64,000 nucleotides of DNA from Streptomyces sp. NBC_00273 (GCF_036178145.1 NZ_CP108067.1:930001-994000), one strand, 5' to 3'. Counted from the first letter of the stretch, positions 1 through 9,003 are shown. The notes: generated by a model not told the origin, from the sequence alone. Numbers and translations: made by a program.

Positions 1-84
1 TCACGCGGCTCGGGCCTGCGCGCCTCGCGCAACCAGGGTCACGCCATCATCACCCCCGCCGAAGGAGCTCCCGATGTCCGCTGA
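1..84 (+). CDS. C-terminal tail of a probable cyclodipeptide synthase (5' end outside window)
   Basis: Frame 1 is open from the first base to a TGA at 82-84 and gives a 27-residue tail containing [19 protein letters not shown]. This resembles, from memory, the end of cyclodipeptide synthases such as AlbC, where a G-F-R-A..GQAYVVVRP segment closes the protein. The stop overlaps the start of the downstream P450 by 11 bases (ATGTCCGCTGA), the tight coupling expected of an operon. The downstream P450 is CYP121-like, and CYP121 acts on a cyclodipeptide, which strongly supports the call. Only the tail is visible, so the family assignment is an inference from a short match plus context. Confidence 0.5.
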   Translation, partial: SRGSGLRASRNQGHAIITPAEGAPDVR

Positions 85-1258
85 CACCCTGCTCGACTTC
101 CCCTTCTCCGCGCGCGGCGACCAGCTCCCGCCCGAGGTCGAGGAGCTGCGCGCCGAACCGGTGAAGCGGGTGCGCACGATAGCCGGGGACGAGGCCTGGC
201 TCGTCTCCTCCTATCCGCTGGCCAAGCAGGTCCTCGAGGATCCCCGGTTCAGCCTGAAGGACACCTCGGCCCCGGGCGCGCCCCGCCAGTACGCGCTGAC
301 GATCCCGCCCGAGGTCGTCAACAACATGGGCAACATCACCGGCGCGGGACTGCGCAAGGCCGTCCTCAAGGCGATCAACCCGAAGACGGACGGGCTCACC
401 GACTGGATGCGCGCCCAGGCCACCAGCCTGGTCGACGGTCTCCTGAGCCACGGGGCGCCGGTCGACCTGCGCGGCCAGTTCACCAACCCGTACGCCGAGA
501 ACCTGCACTGCCGCATCCTCGGCATTCCCGAGTCCGACGCTCCGCGCCTCGCGGCCAGCCTCGACATCGCGTTCATGAACTCGGCCTGCCCGGTCACCGG
601 CGCCAAGCTCAACTGGGACCGCGACATCGCCTACATGGTGGAGCGCCTCGACGACCCCACCACCACCGGCCTGATCGCCGAGCTCGCCGCCCTGCGCAAC
701 GACCCCGACTACGACCACCTGACGGACGAGATGCTCGCCACCGTCGGCGTCACGCTGTTCGGCGCGGGGGTCATCTCCACCATGGGCTTCCTGACCATGG
801 CGATCTTCTCCCTCCTCCAGAACCCCGAGATGTGGGAGCGGCTGCGCAAGGAGCCGGAGAAGATCCCGGCCGCCGTGGACGAACTCCTGCGCATCAACCT
901 GTCGATCGCCGACGGCCTGCCCCGGCTCGCGCTGGAGGACCTCACCCTCGGCGACGTCGAGGTGAAGAAGGGCGAGCTGATGCTCGTCCTGGTCGAGGCC
1001 GCCAACACCGACCCGGACGTGTACCCCGACCCGCACGTCGCGGACATCGACCGGCCGAACGCCGGCACGCACCTCTCCTTCGGCGGCGGACAGCACTACT
1101 GCCCGGCCACCGCACTCGGCAAGCGGCACACCGAGATCGCCGTCGAAGTGCTCCTGGAGAAGATGCCCAACCTGGCCCTCGCCGTGCCGGTCGACCAGCT
1201 CGTGTGGCGCACCCGCTTCATGAAGCGCATCCCGGAGCGCCTGCCCGTGCTCTGGTGA
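74..1258 (+). CDS. Cytochrome P450, CYP121-like
   Basis: This 394-residue soluble P450 has the heme-ligand loop [10 protein letters not shown] near its C-terminus and the ExxR-type helix ([10 protein letters not shown]). Its C-terminal end [20 protein letters not shown] is nearly the same as I recall for Mycobacterium tuberculosis CYP121, as is the I-helix segment FGAGVIST, where the usual acid-alcohol pair (A-G-x-D/E-T) is replaced. CYP121 couples the two tyrosine rings of cyclo(Tyr-Tyr) to form mycocyclosin, so an intramolecular C-C coupling or other oxidation of a cyclodipeptide is the likely role. Redox partners (ferredoxin, reductase) are not visible here. The start ATG overlaps the upstream tail and has a GGAG-type ribosome site at about 62-66. 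The exact substrate cannot be read from the sequence. Confidence 0.9.
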   Translation: MSADTLLDFPFSARGDQLPPEVEELRAEPVKRVRTIAGDEAWLVSSYPLAKQVLEDPRFSLKDTSAPGAPRQYALTIPPEVVNNMGNITGAGLRKAVLKAINPKTDGLTDWMRAQATSLVDGLLSHGAPVDLRGQFTNPYAENLHCRILGIPESDAPRLAASLDIAFMNSACPVTGAKLNWDRDIAYMVERLDDPTTTGLIAELAALRNDPDYDHLTDEMLATVGVTLFGAGVISTMGFLTMAIFSLLQNPEMWERLRKEPEKIPAAVDELLRINLSIADGLPRLALEDLTLGDVEVKKGELMLVLVEAANTDPDVYPDPHVADIDRPNAGTHLSFGGGQHYCPATALGKRHTEIAVEVLLEKMPNLALAVPVDQLVWRTRFMKRIPERLPVLW

Positions 1259-1296
1259 CCGCGTGGGCGCGCGGGACGACGCGCCTGCCCGATGAT

Positions 1297-1327
1297 GGCC
1301 CCGGCCGGGGGGAATCCGGCCGGGGCC
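1297..1327. terminator. Hairpin terminator between convergent genes
   Basis: A perfect 12-bp stem (GGCCCCGGCCGG at 1297-1308 pairing with 1316-1327) closes a 7-base loop, 38 bases after the P450 stop and before the convergent hydrolase stop. No U-tract follows, as is common in Streptomyces. It could serve both directions. Confidence 0.65.
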
Positions 1328-1397
1328 GTCGCCCTGCCCGCCCGGCCCGAACCGCCCCGCCCCGCGCCGCGCCCGGCCCCCGTAACGGCCACTGCAC

Positions 1398-2246
1398 CTA
1401 GGCCAGGAACGCCGCGGTGGTCGCCACGAACCGGTCGGCGTCGTCGAGCCAGGGGTAGTGGCCCGCGCCCCGCTGTACGACGAGGGTGGCGCCCGGGATC
1501 AGCCCGGCGAACTCGGCCACCGACCGAGGGGGGCTGTTCAGGTCGAACTCCCCCGCGAGCAGCAGCACGGGGCCCCTCCAGGTGGTGAGCGCTGCGCGCG
1601 TGGCCCGCGGGTCGAAGGCGCCGTCGGCCGCGAAGAGGGTGACGGCCTCCGTGTTGTCCGGGCGGGCTGCCGCCTGGTGCTGCCGGGCCGCGGCGTCCCA
1701 CCGGCCGTGGAGGAAGGGGCTGATGGCGTCCCAGTCGCTGCCGGTGCCCCCGGTGATCGCTTCCAGCGCCGCGAACGCGCCGGGGAACCACGGCTCGTCC
1801 TTCCGCAGCTGCGCGAGCTCCCGCCGGTCCTCCCCGGTGATGACCACGCCGACGGCCCGGGTGCCGGGGGTGATCAGGGCGAGCCTGCGGACCCGGTCGG
1901 GGTACCGGGCCGCGTACTGCGTGGCGAGGTTCGCCCCGGCCGAGTGGGCGAGCAGGTCGATCCGGGCGCGTCCGAGGTGCTCGCGCAGGGCCTCGAGGTC
2001 ATCGACGAGGCGGTCGCAGCGGTAGGTGGAGGTGTCCTCGGGGACGTCGGACCGGCCGGTGCCGCGCAGGTCCAGGACGATCAGCCGGCGGTGCGCGGAC
2101 AGGCCCCCGAGGTCGCCGAGGTAGGCGGAGTCCGCGGGGCCTCCCGGGACGCAGACGACCGGGTCGCCGCTCCCGTGGATGCGGTAGGCGAGCCGGGTTC
2201 CGTCAGGTGCGGTGAAGGTGGGCATGCCGCGGATCCTGTCAGCCAT
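1398..2246 (-). CDS. Alpha/beta hydrolase (proline-iminopeptidase-like)
   Basis: The 282-residue protein has the hydrolase-fold order of motifs: an oxyanion-hole loop VPGGPADSAY, a strand and turn LDLRGTGRSD, the nucleophile elbow AHSAGA (Ser preceded by His; the usual first Gly is Ala), an acid in AGEFDLNSP and the catalytic His in GAGHYPW. Its size and the RGTGRS segment point to prolyl-aminopeptidase or esterase relatives; the substrate is unknown. It is transcribed away from the HTH regulator at 2304. The start at 2246 is preceded by TATAAC six bases upstream and no ribosome site, so it is probably leaderless. An in-frame ATG at 2225 is an alternative start. The shared inverted repeat suggests the neighbour controls it. 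Confidence 0.85.
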   Translation of the reverse strand: MADRIRGMPTFTAPDGTRLAYRIHGSGDPVVCVPGGPADSAYLGDLGGLSAHRRLIVLDLRGTGRSDVPEDTSTYRCDRLVDDLEALREHLGRARIDLLAHSAGANLATQYAARYPDRVRRLALITPGTRAVGVVITGEDRRELAQLRKDEPWFPGAFAALEAITGGTGSDWDAISPFLHGRWDAAARQHQAAARPDNTEAVTLFAADGAFDPRATRAALTTWRGPVLLLAGEFDLNSPPRSVAEFAGLIPGATLVVQRGAGHYPWLDDADRFVATTAAFLA

Positions 2247-2247
2247 A

Positions 2248-2302
2248 ACTCGGTTATACAACTTGGTTATGGCGGATGGCGGGCTCCGGTGTATAACCGA
2301 GT
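2248..2302. promoter_or_regulatory. Shared inverted-repeat operator with two leaderless -10 boxes
   Basis: ACTCGGTTATAC at 2248-2259 is exactly reversed as GTATAACCGAGT at 2291-2302. Each arm contains TATAAC placed six bases before a start codon, ATG at 2246 for the hydrolase and GTG at 2304 for the regulator. A third, degenerate half-site AACTTGGTTAT lies at 2260-2270. The similarity continues into both reading frames, so the two proteins begin MADR and VADR. The arms look like binding sites for the adjacent HTH protein, overlapping both promoters; that is inference. Confidence 0.6.
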
Positions 2303-2303
2303 C

Positions 2304-2957
2304 GTGGCAGACCGAGAGAGTGTGGAGCGTGCGCAGTTGACACCCGAAGCGCTGACCGAGGAACAGGCCGCGCGGATGCTCGCCGGCATGAACGAGGTCA
2401 TTCGAGCGGGTGAGGAGATGCGGAAGCTGCGCGCCGAGATGATCAAGCTGTTCGCCGGCTTCGGCTGGACCCAGGACACGATCGCCCGGATCGCCGACAT
2501 GAGTCAGCCCGCCGTGTCCAAGCAGGTGGCGAAGCACGCGCTCGACGACCAAGCGCCCCCGATGGGGCTCGCCCTCGACCAGTACGACACCCCGTGGCTC
2601 GAAGGGCGCCTGTGGGGACTCGCGGAGGCGGTCGCCGAGACCCTCGACGCCGCGGGCTGCACCCGCTGCGTCGACGCCCTCGCCCGGGGCCGCAAGCGCT
2701 TCACGCCCCGGACCGTCGACGAGCTGCGGCGCCTCCTCGAAGCGGACCTGACGCTCCGTCGCACGGAGTTGCCGACGGCCTTCCGGGCCGCGTACGACGA
2801 GATCAGCCGCGCTCTCGACGTGCCGCCGAAGGCGACGACCGGCACGCCGGTCACGGTTTCGGCCCCGGTACGCCGCACCCTCGCCCACCGGGTGCAGCGC
2901 GACCGGCTCCAGGACGAGCGGCTCCCGGGCGGGCGGCTCCCGGGCGGCGGGCACTGA
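2304..2957 (+). CDS. Helix-turn-helix regulator, divergent to the hydrolase
   Basis: The 217-residue protein starts at a GTG with no ribosome site and a TATAAC box six bases upstream. Residues about 50-75 form a clear HTH of the sigma-like or MarR-like kind: FGWTQDTIARIADMSQPAVS followed by KQVAKHAL. The middle contains a C-T-R-C pair (GCTRCVDALARG) in a helical region. The C-terminus is basic and ends in a duplicated RLPGG motif (GGRLPGGRLPGGGH-like), from a 12-base tandem repeat near 2925-2950. It probably controls itself and the divergent hydrolase through the inverted repeat. The ligand is unknown; I do not recognise a named family. Confidence 0.7.
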   Translation: MADRESVERAQLTPEALTEEQAARMLAGMNEVIRAGEEMRKLRAEMIKLFAGFGWTQDTIARIADMSQPAVSKQVAKHALDDQAPPMGLALDQYDTPWLEGRLWGLAEAVAETLDAAGCTRCVDALARGRKRFTPRTVDELRRLLEADLTLRRTELPTAFRAAYDEISRALDVPPKATTGTPVTVSAPVRRTLAHRVQRDRLQDERLPGGRLPGGGH

Positions 2958-3099
2958 TCCCTCCGCCCGCCACACTCGGACGAACGCGCGGCCGACCGTC
3001 CCGTACCGGACAGATGTGCCGATCGGCCCGCGCGGGCCCGACTCCCGCTGCTGAAGTGTGTGTCGTCAGCACTCCGATCCGGAGAAGGGGAAGATCCTC

Positions 3100-3630
3100 A
3101 TGCGCATGCGAGTCCGCGGCACCCTCGCCACCACCTTCGTCGGCACCACTGCGGCCCTCGTCGCCCTGCTCGTTCCCGGCACCGCGCACGCCGCCCCGGC
3201 GAAGCTCAGCCATGCGTCGGCGGTGAGCCAGTTGAACGCCACGGGCGGCATCGGCCTGTCCTCCAGCGGCGGTTGCAGCAACCGGAACAACAGCACCTGT
3301 ACCTCGCTGGAGCAGGTCAACGCCGCCACCATCAGCGACGTCATCACCCTGCGCAACGCGAGCCACTGCGCCCTCACCATCACCGGCGGCACCGAGGTGG
3401 GACACGCCTCGGGCACCTACAGCCACTGGAACGGCTACAAGATCGATTTCAGTCCGACCAGCTGTGTCAGCACCTACGTCACCGGCAGCTTCACCCGGAT
3501 CGCCGACCGCGGCGACGGGGCCGCCCGCTACCGGTCCGCCGCGGGCAACGTCTACGCCCGGGAGGGCAACCACTGGGACGTCACCTTCTGCGGCGGCAGC
3601 GCGGCCTGCACCTCCGCGGCCAGCTCCTGA
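3100..3630 (+). CDS. Secreted protein with M15-peptidase-like metal motifs
   Basis: The 176-residue protein has a Sec signal peptide (basic RMRVRG, hydrophobic core, cleavage after TAHA). The mature part contains SHWNGYKID and EGNHWDVTF. These fit the H-x2-G-x3-D and E-x2-H-W zinc-binding pattern of M15-type D-Ala-D-Ala carboxypeptidase folds, so a cell-wall or peptide hydrolase role is possible. Four or more cysteines (GGCSNRN, STCTS, TSCVS, FCGG, ACTS) suggest disulfides outside the cell. The ATG at 3100 follows GGAGAAGGGG at 3081-3090; an upstream in-frame start at 3058 would put residues before the signal peptide and is less likely. The gene ends just before a strong hairpin. Confidence 0.75.
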   Translation: MRMRVRGTLATTFVGTTAALVALLVPGTAHAAPAKLSHASAVSQLNATGGIGLSSSGGCSNRNNSTCTSLEQVNAATISDVITLRNASHCALTITGGTEVGHASGTYSHWNGYKIDFSPTSCVSTYVTGSFTRIADRGDGAARYRSAAGNVYAREGNHWDVTFCGGSAACTSAASS

Positions 3631-3649
3631 GCGCACCCGACCGCCGGAC

Positions 3650-3689
3650 GGCCCGCCCGGGCCCGGCGCAGGCCGGGCCCGGGCGGGCC
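3650..3689. terminator. Bidirectional hairpin terminator
   Basis: An 18-bp perfect stem (3650-3667 with 3672-3689) closes a GCAG loop. It fills the space between the stop of the secreted protein at 3630 and the stop codon of the convergent kinase at 3690. Confidence 0.85.
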
Positions 3690-4595
3690 TCACCGTCGGT
3701 GCTCTCCGAGCACCTCCCGGATCACGTGCCGGGCGTTGGCCGCCATCGCCGGGTTCGTCGTGCGGTAGTAGGGCAGCGCGATCAGCGCCTGCGAGAGCGT
3801 CCTCGCCCGGCCGCGGCGCCAGGTCACGTCGTCCACGCCGAGCCCTTCGCGGAAGACCGTCCTCGCAGCGGGCGGCAGCAGGTTCCATGCCGGAAACAGA
3901 TCGCAGGCAGGATCTCCCGCCCCCGCGCACCCGAAGTCGATGACCGAGGTCAGCCTGCCCCCGTCCACCAGCAGGTTGCCCGGCATCAGGTCGGCGTGCA
4001 GCCATACCTCCGGGCCGGTCCACTCCGGGGCCCGCAGCGCGTCTTCCCATACGGCGGCCACGGCATCGCAGTCGACGCCCTCCCCGGGGATCCCCCGCAG
4101 TTGCTCGATCGCCGCCCGGGTCGACGCATCGAGGGAGGCGAGCGGCCCCCCGCGGTAGGCCTTCGGTGCCCCGGGCAAGGCGATGCTCCGCATGGCCGCC
4201 ACGAAGGACGCCAGGTCACGGGCCAGCGCCACGGGCTCGTGCACCGCCCCGGCCTCGGGATTCTCCCCCGCCAGCCACCGGTACACCGACCACGACCACG
4301 GGTAGCCCTCCGCGGGCTCCCCGGCCCCGAGGACTTCGGGGACGGCCGTCGGCAGCCGGGGCGCGAGGCGGGGCAGCCATTCGCGTTCCATCGCCACGTC
4401 CTCGGCCCCGCCCGCCAACATCGGCAGCCGTACGACCATGCCGTCGCCCAACCGGTACATCCCGTTGACCGTGCCGCCCGACGGCAGCCGCTCCACGGTC
4501 AGCCCGGCCCACCGGGGGAACTGCCCGGCGATCAGACGGCGTACGAGGTCCTCGTCAACGGGGTGTGCGCCGGGATGCATCGGTGCGGTGCTCAT
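3690..4595 (-). CDS. APH-family phosphotransferase
   Basis: The 301-residue protein has the aminoglycoside-phosphotransferase/choline-kinase fold. The catalytic loop WLHADLMPGN (residues about 199-207, with H200, D202, N207) and the metal-binding IDFG (D220) are intact. An N-terminal VVRLP strand stands where the nucleotide-binding residue lies; it has Arg, as in many family members. Such proteins phosphorylate small hydroxylated molecules, including some antibiotics; no substrate can be assigned. It faces the secreted protein across a shared terminator and is divergent from the large amidohydrolase gene. Nothing indicates a resistance cassette or transfer. Confidence 0.85.
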   Translation of the reverse strand: MSTAPMHPGAHPVDEDLVRRLIAGQFPRWAGLTVERLPSGGTVNGMYRLGDGMVVRLPMLAGGAEDVAMEREWLPRLAPRLPTAVPEVLGAGEPAEGYPWSWSVYRWLAGENPEAGAVHEPVALARDLASFVAAMRSIALPGAPKAYRGGPLASLDASTRAAIEQLRGIPGEGVDCDAVAAVWEDALRAPEWTGPEVWLHADLMPGNLLVDGGRLTSVIDFGCAGAGDPACDLFPAWNLLPPAARTVFREGLGVDDVTWRRGRARTLSQALIALPYYRTTNPAMAANARHVIREVLGEHRR

Positions 4596-4756
4596 GGACC
4601 ACCATCCGATCGCCGACCGCCCACGGCGTCAAACCCTTTTCCCACCGCACCGCCACCGCCACCCGCACCCGCGCGCGCCGCACCGTTGCCCGACCGGGGT
4701 CGTGATCGTTTGCGTGGCTGACGGGACATTCGGGGCAGTCATGACGGACGGGGCGA

Positions 4757-7700
4757 GTGGTCGGGTTGCGAGTTGCGCGAAGGACCGTACTGCAGGCGGC
4801 GTCCGCGGGCGCCCTGACCGCGCTGCTCGGCCGCGCGTCCGTGGCGGCGGCCGTCCCGGGCGGCGCCGCCGGGGACCGGGTCAGGCTGCGCTTCACCCGG
4901 GCGACCAACGGAGCGGCCACCGCCTCCGCCACCGGGGAGCGGGTCGTCGCCGAGGTTCAGGGCGTTCTCTGGTCGCTGCCCCCGGACGGTTCGCCCGCGA
5001 CCCCGCTGACCCCGCCCGATCTGGAACCCGGCCGCCCGGTGTTCTCCCCCGACGGTCGCCAGGTGGCGATGAGCGCCTACCGGGGCGGCACCTTCCACAT
5101 CTGGCTGATGAACGCGGACGGCTCCGGCCTGCGCCCGCTCACCGACGGCCCGTTCGACCACCGCGCGCCCGCCTGGTCGCCCGACGGCCGCTCCCTCGCC
5201 TTCTGTTCCGAGCGCGGCGGCGATCCGGTGGCCGGGAGCCCGTACCGGATCTGGACCGTCACCGTGACCGGCGGCCGCCCGCGCCGGCTGACAGGCCTGC
5301 CCGGGCAGGAGGGCCCCGGCCAGGACGGGGAGTGGGAGGACTTCGACCCGGTCTGGTCGCCGGACGGCTCGCGCGTGCTGTTCGTACGCGGCACGCCCAC
5401 CGGGGAAACCCTGACCGCCCGGACCATCGCCTCCGTGGCCACGGAACCCGGTTTCGGGGGTCCGGTCCGGGTCGAGCACACCGTCACCGACGGCAGGCTG
5501 CTGGCTCCGGCGCTCTCCCCGGCCGGACGCACCGCCTGGCTGTCCGCGGCTCCCGGCCCCCGCAAGGCCGAGACCTTCTCCCTCTTCGCCGACGGCCGTC
5601 CGGTCCCCCTCGACGATGATCTCGCGCCCGCTCCCCCGCGCTGGATCGGTGACGACCAGCTGCTGATCACCCTCGACGGGCGGTTCCGGGTGGTCCGCCC
5701 CCACCGGGACGCAGGCGCCGACGGCCGCGAGATCCCCCTCGACGCCACCCTCGAAGTGTCCCGGCCCCGCTACCGGGTCAAGGAGTACGTCCTGGAGGCC
5801 GAACGGAGCCTTCCCGTCCGGGGCATCCACCTGCCGGCCCTCTCCCCCGACGGCCGCAGCGTCGCCTTCGCCGCACTGAACGCGCTGTGGGTCGCGCCCG
5901 TCTCCGGCGGCGCGCCCCGCAAGATCGTCCAGGCCCCCGTCACGGCGTACGTCCAGGGACCGGTATGGAGCCCGGACGGCCGCGCGCTGGTCTACACCGA
6001 CGACCGCGACGGCCTGAACACCGTGCGCCGCAGGGAACTCGACAGCGGCCGGGAGAGCGTCCTGGCCGCGGGCGGCCGCGTCTACGGGGTGCTGTCGCCG
6101 GACGGCACGAGGCTAGCCGCCCTCGACCTCGCCGGGCGGCTCCTCGTCCGCGACCTCGCGAGCGGGATCGAGACCCCCCTGGTCGCGGCCCTCGGCGGCG
6201 GCGGTCTGCCCGGCCCGCCCAGCTGGTCGCCCGACGGCCGCCACCTCGCCCTCTGCGACCGCAACCGGCTCAGCCGGCGCTTCCGCGAGGGCTACAACCT
6301 CGTCCGGATCGTCGACACCGCCACCGGGGCCGACCGCCTGCACGCGCTCGCCCCGCACGCCTCGCTCGCGGACCGCTACGCCTCCGGCCCGGTCTGGTCC
6401 CCCGACGGCCGCTTCCTGGCCTGCGTCGGCGAGTCGGCCCTGTGGCTGCTGCCCGTCGGCCCCGACGGCGCGCCGACCGGACCGGCCCGGCGCCTGACCG
6501 ACGAGCCCGCCGACCACCCTTCGTGGTCCGCCGATTCCCGCACCCTGCTCTACCAGTCCTGTGCCCGGCTCCGTCTGCTCGCCCTCGACGCTGCCGGCGC
6601 ACCGGCCGGAGCGCCGCGGACCGTACCCGTCTCCCTGAACTACCGGCGCCCCGCACCCGTCGACACCGTCGTGCACGCAGGACTGCTGTGGGACGCCACC
6701 GGCTCCCCGCCGCGCGCCGACGTCGACGTCCTGCTCCGCGGCGGCCGGATCACCGCCGTCGAGCCGCACCGACCGGGCCGCCGCGCCACCCGCACCGTGG
6801 ACTGCTCCCACGGCACGGTCCTGCCCGGCCTGTGGGACGCGCACGTCCATCCGTACCCCTACACCTACGGGGCGCGCCAGGGTGCGCTGCACCTCGCGTA
6901 CGGGGTCACGACCGTCGTGTCGCTCGGCGGCTCCGCCTACGAACAGGCCCGGCTGCGCGAGGACATCCGGGCCGGGCTGCTCGCCGCACCCCGTCTACTG
7001 GCGGGCGGGGAGCTCCTCGACGGCTCGCGGGTCGCCTACAGCATGGGGCGCGCCCATCGCACGCGCGCCGGGTTCGCCCGCTCGCTGGCCCGGGGCGCCG
7101 CGCTGGACTGGGACTTCGTCAAGACGTACGTACGGGCGCCGTACGCGTACATGGCCGAGGCGGCCCGCTTCGCGCACGAACGGCTCGGCGTCCTGGCCGG
7201 CTCCCACCTGTGCGCCCCCGGTATCGGGTCCGGCCAGGACCTGACCACGCACCTGGTGGCGACCGAGCGGGCCGAGTACGGGCACGGGTCCACCCCGCGG
7301 GGGCACACGTACCAGGACACCCTGGAGGTCTACACGCGCGGCGGTTTCGACCTGATCGCCACCCCTTTCACGGCCCTCCCGCTGATCGGCGCCGATCCGG
7401 CGCTCGCCGACGATCCGCGGGTGGCGTCCCTGATGCCGCCGTGGGACGTGGCGGCCGTCCGGGCCGCGGCCGCCGGGCCGCCGAGTGCGGAGCAGAGCGC
7501 GGCGCTGGAGCGGGAGGTCGGCGTCTACCGCCGTGTCGTCGAAGGCGGCGGGCGCCTCGCGCTGGGCACCGACGCCCCGCTCACCCCGGTGGGCCTCCAC
7601 CTCCACCTCGCCCTGCGGGCCCTGCACCGGTACGGCCTGACGCCTGCGGAGGCCCTGACGACGGTGACCTCGGCCCCGGCCCGGATGTTCGGCGTCGCGG

Positions 7701-7957
7701 ACCGGCTCGGCACGGTCGAGCCCGGCCGGATCGCCGACCTCACCCTGGTCGACGGCGATCCGTTCACCGACTTCGACGACCTGGTCCGCGTACGGGCGAC
7801 CGTCCGCGGCGGGAACCTGCGTGAACGCCCGTCCCTGGAACGTGCCTTCGCGCCCTCCGCCGAACCCTCGGCCTCCGACCCGGACCCGGACCCGGCCGAC
7901 TGGCGCGCGGTACTGGACCAGATGCTGCGCGACGGCTGCTGCACGCCGCACGTCTAG
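4757..7957 (+). CDS. Tat-exported beta-propeller/amidohydrolase fusion
   Basis: This 1066-residue protein starts at GTG 4757 with a twin-arginine signal (ARRTVLQAA, then a hydrophobic stretch ending near VAAA). Residues about 40-630 are TolB/PD40-like propeller repeats, each with a WSPDG or FSPDG motif (for example VFSPDGRQVA, PAWSPDGRSLAF, VWSPDGRFLA). From about residue 640 an amidohydrolase barrel begins: DAHVHPYP gives H696 and H698, FVKTYV supplies the likely carboxylated or metal-near K789, and GTDAP gives D939. The order matches imidazolonepropionase/dipeptidase-like enzymes acting outside the membrane. It probably hydrolyses a cyclic amide or peptide-like substrate presented by the propeller. 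It stands alone, with no operon partner. Confidence 0.85.
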   Translation: MVGLRVARRTVLQAASAGALTALLGRASVAAAVPGGAAGDRVRLRFTRATNGAATASATGERVVAEVQGVLWSLPPDGSPATPLTPPDLEPGRPVFSPDGRQVAMSAYRGGTFHIWLMNADGSGLRPLTDGPFDHRAPAWSPDGRSLAFCSERGGDPVAGSPYRIWTVTVTGGRPRRLTGLPGQEGPGQDGEWEDFDPVWSPDGSRVLFVRGTPTGETLTARTIASVATEPGFGGPVRVEHTVTDGRLLAPALSPAGRTAWLSAAPGPRKAETFSLFADGRPVPLDDDLAPAPPRWIGDDQLLITLDGRFRVVRPHRDAGADGREIPLDATLEVSRPRYRVKEYVLEAERSLPVRGIHLPALSPDGRSVAFAALNALWVAPVSGGAPRKIVQAPVTAYVQGPVWSPDGRALVYTDDRDGLNTVRRRELDSGRESVLAAGGRVYGVLSPDGTRLAALDLAGRLLVRDLASGIETPLVAALGGGGLPGPPSWSPDGRHLALCDRNRLSRRFREGYNLVRIVDTATGADRLHALAPHASLADRYASGPVWSPDGRFLACVGESALWLLPVGPDGAPTGPARRLTDEPADHPSWSADSRTLLYQSCARLRLLALDAAGAPAGAPRTVPVSLNYRRPAPVDTVVHAGLLWDATGSPPRADVDVLLRGGRITAVEPHRPGRRATRTVDCSHGTVLPGLWDAHVHPYPYTYGARQGALHLAYGVTTVVSLGGSAYEQARLREDIRAGLLAAPRLLAGGELLDGSRVAYSMGRAHRTRAGFARSLARGAALDWDFVKTYVRAPYAYMAEAARFAHERLGVLAGSHLCAPGIGSGQDLTTHLVATERAEYGHGSTPRGHTYQDTLEVYTRGGFDLIATPFTALPLIGADPALADDPRVASLMPPWDVAAVRAAAAGPPSAEQSAALEREVGVYRRVVEGGGRLALGTDAPLTPVGLHLHLALRALHRYGLTPAEALTTVTSAPARMFGVADRLGTVEPGRIADLTLVDGDPFTDFDDLVRVRATVRGGNLRERPSLERAFAPSAEPSASDPDPDPADWRAVLDQMLRDGCCTPHV

Positions 7958-8005
7958 GCGTTTCGAGCAGGCCCGTTGTCAGAGCTCGCTGGCAGCATCG
8001 ACCCC

Positions 8006-8950
8006 ATGAACGTCACCTTCACCACCCCACGGCGGCCGGTCGAGGTCACCGCGCTCTTTCCTCAACTGGCCCCGCTGGCACGCCCGGCCGTCCGGTTGCA
8101 CCCCCGCGCCGGTTCTCCGTCGGTGCACGACAGCTCGGTCGGCGGGCCGCTGCTGTGGCCCGCCGACGAGCCGTGGCCGTACTGTCACGAGTCGCACGAC
8201 CAGGTGGACCAGCTGTACGAGGCGTACGGGGTGAAAGTCAGTTCGGACATCGAGTGGCACCCGGGTCCGAACCCCATGGTGCCCGTGGCCCAGCTGTACG
8301 TGCGCGACATACCCCTGCTGCGGCCCCCGGGGCGGGCCGACCTGCTCCAGGTGCTGTGGTGTCCCTTCGAGCACGAGCCGGACCTCAAGCCTCCAACGGC
8401 ACTGTTCTGGCGGTCTTCCGCCGAGGTCACCGACGTCCTCGCCGCGCCGCCCGGGCCGTTCGCGGTGGAGTACGGAGAATACGTGCCGCGGCCGTGCGTG
8501 CTCGCGCCCGAGCAGATCACCGAGTACCCCAACTTCCTGGAACTGAGCGCGGAGTTGCGCGAGCAGCTCCAGGACTGGAGCCGGTGGCAGGCGGCCGGAT
8601 CCGGAGTGGACAGCTCCTACGCTCCCTACCCGAAGTCGTTCTACGACAGCCACCTGTCCCTCGCCCCCGGCTGGAAGGTCGGTGGCTGGGCCCCGTGGGG
8701 CCTCACCGATCCCGTCGCCCGGTTCTGCTCCGCCTGTGACGCCGGCATGGTCCCGCTGCTGACCATCTGCTCGGGCGAATGGGACGGCGGCACCCACAAT
8801 TGGATCCCGTACGAGGACCAGTCCGTCGCCCAGCAGGGCGGCGACATCGAGTCGAACCCGCCCGAGGTGCAGGTCTCCAAGGGTGACCACCTGCAGCTCT
8901 ACGTCTGCCCGGAGTCCCCGGAGCACCCGCACACCAGCCTCATCCAATGA
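8006..8950 (+). CDS. DUF1963/YwqG-like protein
   Basis: The 314-residue cytoplasmic protein contains GGPLLWPADEPWPYC near the N-terminus and LAPGWKVGGWAPWGLTDPV plus CSACDAGM and SGEWDGG near the C-terminus. These recall DUF1963 (YwqG-like) proteins of unknown function. CSAC looks like half of a metal site. The ATG at 8006 has no ribosome site and a CAGCAT box six bases upstream, so translation may be leaderless. The neighbour at 9004 reads the same way after 53 bases with its own promoter-like box, so they need not be an operon. Confidence 0.6.
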   Translation: MNVTFTTPRRPVEVTALFPQLAPLARPAVRLHPRAGSPSVHDSSVGGPLLWPADEPWPYCHESHDQVDQLYEAYGVKVSSDIEWHPGPNPMVPVAQLYVRDIPLLRPPGRADLLQVLWCPFEHEPDLKPPTALFWRSSAEVTDVLAAPPGPFAVEYGEYVPRPCVLAPEQITEYPNFLELSAELREQLQDWSRWQAAGSGVDSSYAPYPKSFYDSHLSLAPGWKVGGWAPWGLTDPVARFCSACDAGMVPLLTICSGEWDGGTHNWIPYEDQSVAQQGGDIESNPPEVQVSKGDHLQLYVCPESPEHPHTSLIQ

Positions 8951-9003
8951 GCCGTTGCTGAGGCCCGGCCTGCCCTGTCAGCGGTCGCGCCTACAGTCGC
9001 CGC

